Below, piece after piece: positions 5,496 to 11,392 of a stretch of DNA of 11,392 nt. Source of the stretch: Acholeplasmataceae bacterium UBA4853 (GTDB lineage Bacteria; Bacillota_I; Bacilli_A; Acholeplasmatales; Acholeplasmataceae); contig DHEJ01000006.1 of assembly GCA_002399815.1 (NCBI GenBank), forward strand, positions 3,422 through 14,813. Reading direction: 5' to 3'. The position numbers were made by a program, and so were the translations under genes. Below the pieces are notes generated by a model, which was not told the origin of the DNA, did not search any database, and saw only the letters and a list, made by a program, of their open reading frames with translations. Each line of letters opens with the position of its first letter. The stretch's first letter is position 1.

Positions 5496-5523
5496 AACCA
5501 CATTTGTTCAAAATGTGGTTTTT
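5496..5523 (+). terminator. Terminator after spoVG
   Basis: AACCACATTT (5496-5505) pairs perfectly with AAATGTGGTT (5511-5520) around the five-base loop GTTCA, and the T-run continues to 5523. It separates spoVG from the prs promoter. Confidence 0.82.
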
Positions 5524-5537
5524 CCATTGATTTTTGG

Positions 5538-5566
5538 TTCATTTAAAGTCAGTGAGATGATATAAT
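5538..5566 (+). promoter_or_regulatory. Promoter of the prs-pth unit
   Basis: TATAAT (5561-5566) is preceded by TGA (5558-5560), an extended -10 box. A weak TTCATT (5538-5543) stands 17 bp upstream. Transcription would start near 5573. The Shine-Dalgarno AAGGAAGG (5578-5585) is 12 bases from the prs ATG, longer than usual; an in-frame TAA at 5592-5594 rules out an earlier start. Confidence 0.68.
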
Positions 5567-5597
5567 AAAGTAGAGAAAAGGAAGGTATATCTAAAAA

Positions 5598-6563
5598 ATG
5601 AGTATAGATCAAAGAAAAGTCAAACTATTTACACTTTCTGCTAATAAACCACTAGCTGAATCCATAGCGAAAGCTTCTAAAATTCCATTATCTAATGTTG
5701 AAGTTATCAGATTTGCTGATGGCGAAATTACAACAAATATTGAAGAATCGGTTCGAGGTAATCATGTCTTTGTAGTACAACCTACAAGTCAACCAGCAAA
5801 TGACCATATCATGGAAGTATTAGTACTTACAGATGCATTAAAACGTGCATCAGCAGCATCAATTACAATTATCATGCCATATTTTGGTTATTCTAGACAA
5901 GACAGAAAAGTTAAATCTAGACAACCAATCACAGCTAAACTGATTGCAAATCTATTAACAGTTGCTGGTGTAGACCGTGTTGTTAGTATTGATCTACATG
6001 CTGCTCAAATTCAAGGATTCTTTGATATTCCTATTGATAACTTTCCTGCAGCACCATTATTAGCATCTTATTTTAAAAAGAAAAAATTAGAAAACGTTGT
6101 TGTTGTATCACCGGATCATGGTGGTGTGACACGTGCTAGAGCATTTGCATCTTTCTTTAATGCCCCTTTAGCAATTATTGATAAAAGAAGACCAGAACCT
6201 AATAAAGCAGAAGTGATGAATATTATTGGGGATGTTAAAAATGCTACATGTATTATGATTGATGACATTATTGATACCGGTGGAACTTTAATGGCCGGTG
6301 CTGAAGCACTCATTAAAGCTGGAGCAACTAAAGTATATGCTGCTGCTACACATGGTGTATTAACCAGAGGTGCAACAGAAAGATTACAGGCATCAGAAAT
6401 TGCTGAGGTCGTTATTACAGATACAATTTACTTAGATGATTCCAAAAAACAACCAAAAATTAAACAACTATCAATCGGACCATTACTAGGTGAAGCGATT
6501 GTTCATATTCTACATGATGAACCAATCTCTCAAATATTTAATAGAATCCAAGAGGATAATTAA
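5598..6563 (+). CDS. prs: Ribose-phosphate pyrophosphokinase (PRPP synthetase)
   Basis: A 321-residue class I PRPP synthetase of normal length. It makes 5-phosphoribosyl diphosphate from ribose 5-phosphate and ATP, the precursor for nucleotide salvage and synthesis. Visible motifs: FADGEITTNIEESVRG (residues 39-54), the ATP-binding SRQDRK (99-104), the catalytic His134 in DLHAAQIQGFF, the flexible-loop region SPDHGGVTRAR (171-181) with KRRP (196-199), and the PRPP-binding loop MIDDIIDTGGT (220-230). In B. subtilis prs follows glmU and precedes ctc and pth; here glmU and ctc are gone and pth follows directly. The stop overlaps the pth start by one base (TAATG), so the two are surely co-transcribed. 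Confidence 0.97.
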   Translation: MSIDQRKVKLFTLSANKPLAESIAKASKIPLSNVEVIRFADGEITTNIEESVRGNHVFVVQPTSQPANDHIMEVLVLTDALKRASAASITIIMPYFGYSRQDRKVKSRQPITAKLIANLLTVAGVDRVVSIDLHAAQIQGFFDIPIDNFPAAPLLASYFKKKKLENVVVVSPDHGGVTRARAFASFFNAPLAIIDKRRPEPNKAEVMNIIGDVKNATCIMIDDIIDTGGTLMAGAEALIKAGATKVYAAATHGVLTRGATERLQASEIAEVVITDTIYLDDSKKQPKIKQLSIGPLLGEAIVHILHDEPISQIFNRIQEDN

Positions 6564-7135
6564 TGAAACTGATTGTCGGACTAGGCAATCCAGGTAAAGA
6601 ATACGTTCAAACTAGACATAATATCGGATTTATTGCGATAGATAGAATTCTTGATTCACAAAAATTAGAACTAAAAGTGGACACCAAGCTTCAAGCAGCA
6701 TATGTAAAAACAACACTTTTAAATGAACAAGTGATATTTGCTAAACCACTCACATTTATGAACCTATCAGGAAATGCGGTTGTCAGTCTTATGAATTATT
6801 ATAAGATTTCAATCGATGATATCTTAATTATTTTAGATGACACAGCACTGCCTTTAGGCAAAATAAGAATTCGTGAAACCGGCAGTCATGGTGGTCAAAA
6901 CGGATTAAGAAATATCATCTTACAATTAAACAGTTCTAATTTTAAAAGAATCCGTGTTGGTATAGGTAGTCACGATACAATAAATAAAGCAGATTATGTT
7001 TTAGGTAAACTAACAAAATCTGATACAAGCATCTTACTTCCTAGTATTGAACTCGTAAAGAATGCTGTTCTTGACTGGATTCAAACAAACAATTTTCAAC
7101 AAATTATGACGAATTATAATACCCCCCAGGCATAG
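6563..7135 (+). CDS. pth: Peptidyl-tRNA hydrolase
   Basis: A 190-residue Pth of normal length, which frees tRNA from peptidyl-tRNA dropped by ribosomes. The opening KLIVGLGNPGKEY is the family signature. The catalytic His19 lies in TRHN, with Asn9, Asn67 (FMNLSG), Asp92 (LDDTALPLG) and Asn113 (GGQNGLRN); all sit one position before their E. coli equivalents (10, 20, 68, 93, 114). The start overlaps the prs stop and has the Shine-Dalgarno AGAGG about seven bases upstream. The stop codon TAG is the three-base loop of a GC-rich hairpin (7124-7144). In B. subtilis this gene is spoVC, followed by fin and mfd; here mfd follows directly. Confidence 0.97.
   Translation: MKLIVGLGNPGKEYVQTRHNIGFIAIDRILDSQKLELKVDTKLQAAYVKTTLLNEQVIFAKPLTFMNLSGNAVVSLMNYYKISIDDILIILDDTALPLGKIRIRETGSHGGQNGLRNIILQLNSSNFKRIRVGIGSHDTINKADYVLGKLTKSDTSILLPSIELVKNAVLDWIQTNNFQQIMTNYNTPQA
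7093..7120 (+). promoter_or_regulatory. Possible internal promoter for mfd
   Basis: TTTTCA (7093-7098; four of six matches) is spaced 16 bp from TATAAT (7115-7120), inside the end of pth. It lacks the TGn element seen at the other promoters here. The TATAAT also encodes Tyr-Asn, so chance is a real alternative. Confidence 0.3.
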
Positions 7136-7144
7136 TGCATGGGG
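7124..7144 (+). other. GC-rich hairpin across the pth stop codon
   Basis: CCCCA (7124-7128) pairs with TGGGG (7140-7144); after one G-A mismatch (7129/7139), GCA (7130-7132) pairs with TGC (7136-7138), leaving TAG, the pth stop codon, as the loop. Runs of six C and four G stand out in this AT-rich window. Only CTTTAT follows, so if it terminates transcription it is weak; attenuation, mRNA processing or stability are alternatives. It also buries an ATG (7139) that could be taken as the mfd start. Confidence 0.55.
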
Positions 7145-7159
7145 CTTTATGGGTTAAAT

Positions 7160-7164
7160 AAAGG
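7160..7164 (+). promoter_or_regulatory. Ribosome binding site that fixes the mfd start
   Basis: AAAGG stands seven bases before ATG 7172, ideal spacing. The in-frame ATG at 7139 is inside a GC-rich hairpin and has only a poor AGG upstream. Confidence 0.68.
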
Positions 7165-7171
7165 TAGAAAT

Positions 7172-10100
7172 ATGACATTTGATAAACTATATAATATGTA
7201 TTCAGACACACAAGTTATAAGAGCTACTAAAGGGGATTTTAAGCATACAAATGCTTCTTATATTCAATTAATGTCTGCTATTAGATTTGTTAAAAGTGAT
7301 AAACATTTGTTTATTGTTTTACCAAATCTATATGAAGCTCAAAAGTATTATGATGCGATATCTTTAATACTTGGAGATGAAAAGGTATTATTTTATCCGA
7401 CCGATCAGTTATTAACTTCGATGATGGCATTAGGGTCTCCTGAGTTTAAAAATGAAAGATTATATACCTTAAGACAATTACTAAAAAATGAACAAAAGTT
7501 TGTTGTGATAACGACTCAAGAAGGTATCTTAAAAAGACAATTAAAACCTAAGGATTACTACAATTCAGTTTTAACACTTAAGAGTGGTAATTATTTTCAT
7601 CTAGAGGATTTAACAAAGAAGTTAGTTTATAATGGATACCAATTTAACTATACCGTGGAACGACCAGGTGATTTTTCGGTTAGAGGATCAATTGTGGATA
7701 TTTTTACCTTTGATCATAAAGATCCTTATCGATTAGATTTTTTTGGGGATGAGATTGAAAGTATTAAAACCTTTGATGTTCTGACTCAAAAAAGCATTAG
7801 TAAAGTTGATAGCTTAGATTTATCACCTTTACATGAACTCTTTTTTACAGATAAACAAAAAGATTACGCTAAAGAGGCAATTGAAAAACATTTTAGTGAG
7901 TTTGATTTATCTGAAAAAGAGTTAGTTAAATATGAAACAGATTTAGAGCATTTAAATGAACGTAAAAAACTAGATAGTTTATTAACGTACATATCCTTTT
8001 TTAATCCGGATGAAACAACCATCCTTGATTTTGCAGGAAATTATGAGTTAATATTGGTTGATTCATCTAAAATGAAAATAAATGATGAAACAACATTATT
8101 TGATTTACAAACCTATAATGAGACGATGGGTGGAAACCATTTTTCTACGCTAAACTTTAAATTACCGTTTTCTTATATGGTCGATAAAGCGCATATTAAT
8201 TTTGAAATATTTCAAACAGTAGACCCTAAATATACAGATTTAGGAATATTTGATGTTGAACCTTTTCATGGCATTTTAGAACAATTATTATTATTCTTAG
8301 AAGAGTATAAAACATTTAATATTTTAATTGCACTAAAGAATCAAGTTTCATATGAAAGATTAAAAGATTTTTTTAATCAACATAAAGTTCAATATAGTAC
8401 AACAGATTTTAATGGTGTATCTATTCAAGTGATTCATGAAGAACTGATAACAAATTTCATAGATATTACTAATCAGTTTGTTGTTTTATCTGAGGATGTT
8501 ATATTTTCTACGAAACAAAGAACAAAAATAAGATATCGATCAGTGATAAATCAAGCAATTAAAATAAGAGATGCATCCGAACTCCAAAATGGAGATTATG
8601 TTGTTCATTATGATTTTGGTATTGGTCAATATAATGGGTTAAAAACCATGAGTTTATCAGGAGATAAAAGAGATTATCTGCATATCATTTATGCAAATAA
8701 TGAAGCATTATATGTTCCAACGGATCAAATCGAACTTGTTTTAAAATATCGCAATTATGATGAATTAGCACCTAAGTTATCTAATTTAAGTGGTAAACAA
8801 TGGAGTAAAACTAAAGCGTCAGTTAGAAAGCGTATTAAGGATTTATCCGATCGATTATTAAATTTATATGCTAAAAGAAATCAGGCGATTGGTTATGCAT
8901 ATAGTCAAGATAATGAATTATTAGAACAGTTTGAAAATGATTTTATGTATGAAGAAACACCAGATCAAACTAAAGCAATCAATCAAGTTAAAGAAGACAT
9001 GGAAAGTTCTCGTCCAATGGATAGACTCATTGCTGGAGATGTTGGATTTGGTAAAACGGAAGTAGCATTAAGAGCTGCATTTAAGGCAGTTACGGAGGCT
9101 AAACAGGTTGCTTATTTAGTACCTACAACAGTGCTTGCTAGACAGCATTATCATACATTTAAAGACCGATTTGAAAAGTATGGTGGTAATGTTGCATTAC
9201 TTTCTAGATTTGTTTCTAAGAAGGAACAAACCGAAGTATTAGAAAAGTTGAAAAAAGGATTTATTGATGTTGTTATTGGAACACATCGTTTATTAAGTGA
9301 TGATGTTAAATTTAATGATTTAGGGTTATTTATCATTGATGAGGAACAAAGATTTGGAGTTGAACATAAAGAAAGAATTAAAGAGATTAAGGTCAATGTA
9401 GATACCTTAACATTATCTGCTACACCGATTCCTAGAACACTTCAAATGGCAATGTATGGACTTAAAGATTTATCAATGATTGAAACACCACCACTAAATA
9501 GATATCCAGTACAAACCTATGTTGTTGAAAGACAAGATGCACTTGTTAAAGAAGCAATAGATAGAGAATTAGCACGTGGCGGACAAGTTTTTTACTTGTT
9601 TAACTATGTGGAAAGAATTGAATCAATTGTAGCTAAATTACAAAAATTAGTTCCAAATGCAAGAATAGCGTATGCTCACGGCAAGATGACTAAAAATAAA
9701 CTAGAAGATGTTTTATCAGCATTCATTGAAAAGGAATTTGATATTTTAGTTTCAACCACTATTATTGAAACTGGGGTAGATATTCCTAATACCAATACCT
9801 TAATTATTCATGATGCAGATAGATTAGGATTAGCACAGTTATATCAATTAAGAGGTCGAGTTGGAAGATCAGATAGAATTGCTTATGCATATTTAATGTT
9901 TGATGGCTATAGAAATATGAATGATGAAGCTAAAAAGAGATTATCAGTCATTGAAGACTTTACGGATTTAGGTAGTGGGTTTAAGATTGCATTAAGAGAT
10001 TTAAGTATTCGTGGTGCTGGAGATATGTTAGGTCAGGAACAATCTGGTTTTATTGATTCTGTTGGGATGGAGTTATATATGAAACTTCTTGATGAGGTTA

Positions 10101-10588
10101 TGAGAGGTATTGAAGAGGATGTTGTTAAAAAAGAAACCCCAGATCAAGTGTTTGCCTCAAGACATATACCAACTGAATATATTAATAACGATCCTGTTAG
10201 AATTGAAATTCATAAAAAGATTGCAAATCTGAATTCATTAAATGATTTGGAAAACTTAAAAGTAGAATTAGTAGACCGTTTTGGTGATATTGATATTGAC
10301 GTTCTAACCTATATGTATGAAAAACTATATAAAAAGTTAGGATCAAAAATTGGTATTGATAAAACGATACGAAGTACAGATTCTATTAAGATGATTTTAT
10401 CCTTAGATGCAAGTATGAAGGTTGACTCTAATCGATTACTAAAAGTAGCATCTGAATCTAGGACAAGAATCTCATTAGGTGATGTTAGAGGACATTTAGA
10501 AATAACGATGATTACTAGAAATCATCCTGAGCACTGGTTATATTTAGCATCTGAATTACTAGAATTATATTTAAGAGAGGAAAATTAA
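7172..10588 (+). CDS. mfd: Transcription-repair coupling factor Mfd
   Basis: A 1138-residue protein from the preferred ATG 7172 (1149 from ATG 7139), the full family length. Mfd binds RNA polymerase stalled at DNA damage, pushes it off with an ATP-driven translocase, and recruits UvrA. The N-terminal UvrB-like module includes RPGDFSVRGSIVDIF near residues 163-177. The RNA polymerase-interacting domain begins around GDYVVHYDFGIGQY (from 474). The translocase has Walker A GDVGFGKT (622-629), Walker B DEEQ (723-726), TLSATPIPRTLQ (motif III), and QLRGRVGR (892-899, motif VI), with the nearby TRG region. The C-terminal autoinhibitory domain 7 lies at about 990-1090. No frameshift is visible. It is preceded by pth; the next gene starts two bases after its stop. 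Confidence 0.97.
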   Translation: MTFDKLYNMYSDTQVIRATKGDFKHTNASYIQLMSAIRFVKSDKHLFIVLPNLYEAQKYYDAISLILGDEKVLFYPTDQLLTSMMALGSPEFKNERLYTLRQLLKNEQKFVVITTQEGILKRQLKPKDYYNSVLTLKSGNYFHLEDLTKKLVYNGYQFNYTVERPGDFSVRGSIVDIFTFDHKDPYRLDFFGDEIESIKTFDVLTQKSISKVDSLDLSPLHELFFTDKQKDYAKEAIEKHFSEFDLSEKELVKYETDLEHLNERKKLDSLLTYISFFNPDETTILDFAGNYELILVDSSKMKINDETTLFDLQTYNETMGGNHFSTLNFKLPFSYMVDKAHINFEIFQTVDPKYTDLGIFDVEPFHGILEQLLLFLEEYKTFNILIALKNQVSYERLKDFFNQHKVQYSTTDFNGVSIQVIHEELITNFIDITNQFVVLSEDVIFSTKQRTKIRYRSVINQAIKIRDASELQNGDYVVHYDFGIGQYNGLKTMSLSGDKRDYLHIIYANNEALYVPTDQIELVLKYRNYDELAPKLSNLSGKQWSKTKASVRKRIKDLSDRLLNLYAKRNQAIGYAYSQDNELLEQFENDFMYEETPDQTKAINQVKEDMESSRPMDRLIAGDVGFGKTEVALRAAFKAVTEAKQVAYLVPTTVLARQHYHTFKDRFEKYGGNVALLSRFVSKKEQTEVLEKLKKGFIDVVIGTHRLLSDDVKFNDLGLFIIDEEQRFGVEHKERIKEIKVNVDTLTLSATPIPRTLQMAMYGLKDLSMIETPPLNRYPVQTYVVERQDALVKEAIDRELARGGQVFYLFNYVERIESIVAKLQKLVPNARIAYAHGKMTKNKLEDVLSAFIEKEFDILVSTTIIETGVDIPNTNTLIIHDADRLGLAQLYQLRGRVGRSDRIAYAYLMFDGYRNMNDEAKKRLSVIEDFTDLGSGFKIALRDLSIRGAGDMLGQEQSGFIDSVGMELYMKLLDEVMRGIEEDVVKKETPDQVFASRHIPTEYINNDPVRIEIHKKIANLNSLNDLENLKVELVDRFGDIDIDVLTYMYEKLYKKLGSKIGIDKTIRSTDSIKMILSLDASMKVDSNRLLKVASESRTRISLGDVRGHLEITMITRNHPEHWLYLASELLELYLREEN

Positions 10589-10589
10589 T

Positions 10590-11392
10590 ATGCGTCAAAC
10601 TGGAACTGTTGTTAGAGGGATTAGAACACCAATTATTCAAACACATGATAATCTTGCACAAATCGTTGTTGAATCATTATTAAAAGCTCAAAAAGAAGAA
10701 GGGTTTTTATTTGAAGATAAAGATATTGTTGCAGTCACTGAAGCGGTTGTTGGAATTAGTCAAAATAATTATGCAACGCTTGATCAAATTGCATATGATA
10801 TTGCTTCTAAATTTAAATCAAAACATATTGGTTTAGTTTTTCCAATATTATCTAGAAATCGCTTTTCAATGCTATTAAAAGCATTTGCTAAAGCAATGGA
10901 TAAGATAACGATCTTACTGAGTTATCCGAAAGATGAAGTAGGTAATAGTATCTTATATGAAAGTGATTTAAAACGGTTAAATATTAATCCGTATGATACG
11001 GTTTTAACAGAGTCATTCTATGAGACTGAGTTTAGTCATTTTAAGCATCCTTTTACAGGAATTAATATGGTTAAGTATTATAAGGACTTAGTATTAAGTC
11101 AAAACTGTCAGGTAGAATTTGTTTTCTCAAATAATCCTAGTGATATTTTAAAATATACTAAAGAAGTATTGGTTTGTGATATACATCAAAGATTTGAAAC
11201 GAAGGAACAACTTTTAAAACAAGATCATGAAACAATTATTGGCTTAGATGATTTACTGACAAAACCGGTTTTTGGTAGTGGGTTTAATGAGACCTATGGA
11301 TTATATGGATCAAATATGGCAACCAAGGATAAAGTTAAATTATTCCCTAAAAAAGATGATCCGATTGTTTATCAAATTCAAAGATTGTTAAA
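10590..11392 (+). CDS. CofE-like (coenzyme F420-0:L-glutamate ligase family) protein, 3' end cut off
   Basis: An open frame of 267 codons runs off the window end. The start ATG (10590) lies one base after the mfd stop, with the Shine-Dalgarno GAGAGG (10575-10580) nine bases upstream. The N-terminal half, VVRGIRTPII, EDKDIVAVTEAVVG, NNYATLDQIA and FPILSRNRFSMLLKAFAK, resembles Firmicutes proteins annotated as F420-0 gamma-glutamyl ligase. Classical CofE adds glutamates to F420 using GTP and is about 250 residues; this protein is already longer and unfinished, so it belongs to an extended version. No F420 synthesis gene is in view and F420 is not expected in a mollicute, so the real substrate is probably different. 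I recognise the family only from sequence patterns; the reaction is unknown. Confidence 0.72.
   Translation, partial: MRQTGTVVRGIRTPIIQTHDNLAQIVVESLLKAQKEEGFLFEDKDIVAVTEAVVGISQNNYATLDQIAYDIASKFKSKHIGLVFPILSRNRFSMLLKAFAKAMDKITILLSYPKDEVGNSILYESDLKRLNINPYDTVLTESFYETEFSHFKHPFTGINMVKYYKDLVLSQNCQVEFVFSNNPSDILKYTKEVLVCDIHQRFETKEQLLKQDHETIIGLDDLLTKPVFGSGFNETYGLYGSNMATKDKVKLFPKKDDPIVYQIQRLL

Noticed and set aside
7139..7171. ATG 7139 as the start of mfd (11 extra residues).
   Set aside because: It lies inside a GC-rich hairpin with a poor Shine-Dalgarno, whereas ATG 7172 has AAAGG at ideal spacing and opens a normal-length protein.
9151..9396. Minus-strand open frames under mfd and other genes (for example 307-510, 1953-2144, 2983-3183, 5167-5379, 6116-6313, 9151-9396).
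   Set aside because: All lie opposite strongly conserved + strand genes, resemble no family and show no convincing start context.
1..11392. Mobile element, CRISPR array, phage or defence system.
   Set aside because: All genes are core or housekeeping types with uniform base composition; there are no transposase, integrase or spaced direct repeats.

Overview
The window is AT-rich and densely packed, and it reads as a chromosomal segment of a wall-less Firmicutes relative, most likely a free-living Acholeplasma-type mollicute. TGA is used as a stop: the HD-domain gene ends in TGA within an ATGA overlap with the next start, and every Trp codon seen is TGG. That excludes the Mycoplasma/Spiroplasma code. 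A PduL-type phosphotransacetylase, SpoVG without glmU beside it, and a two-component sensor kinase all fit Acholeplasma. The genus is inferred from gene content, not from a database match.

Layout. (1) 1-1083: 3' part of a membrane sensor histidine kinase (+). It converges on a HIT-family protein gene (-, 1064-1480), and the two genes overlap by 20 bp inside a strong terminator hairpin. (2) 1523-2206: pduL, a single-gene unit with its own extended -10 promoter and a perfect 11-bp terminator. (3) 2226-4751: a tightly overlapping trio, HD-domain nucleotide phosphohydrolase, rnmV (RNase M5, 5S rRNA maturation) and ksgA (16S rRNA dimethylation), ending in a U-tract terminator. (4) 4752-5118: 367 bp without a gene but rich in hairpins and promoter-like motifs, leading to spoVG. 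(5) 5404-5597: three inverted repeats, the last a clear terminator, then the prs promoter. (6) 5598-11392: prs, pth, mfd and a 3'-truncated CofE-like gene, all + strand and almost without gaps.

The order rnmV-ksgA-...-spoVG-...-prs-...-pth-...-mfd is the order of the Bacillus subtilis chromosome near the origin. The genes that sit between these in B. subtilis (veg, sspF, ispE, purR and yabJ before spoVG; glmU before prs; ctc and fin around pth) are missing. This is an ancestral Firmicutes block reduced by gene loss. The products serve RNA maturation and translation (M5, KsgA, Pth), nucleotide supply (Prs, HD phosphohydrolase), transcription-coupled repair (Mfd), acetyl-phosphate metabolism (PduL) and regulation (SpoVG, histidine kinase).

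No mobile element, CRISPR array, tRNA or rRNA was seen. The most interesting parts are the structured ksgA-spoVG gap, two stop codons placed in hairpin loops (kinase and pth), and the CofE-like protein of unknown substrate. I see no clear new multi-gene system.
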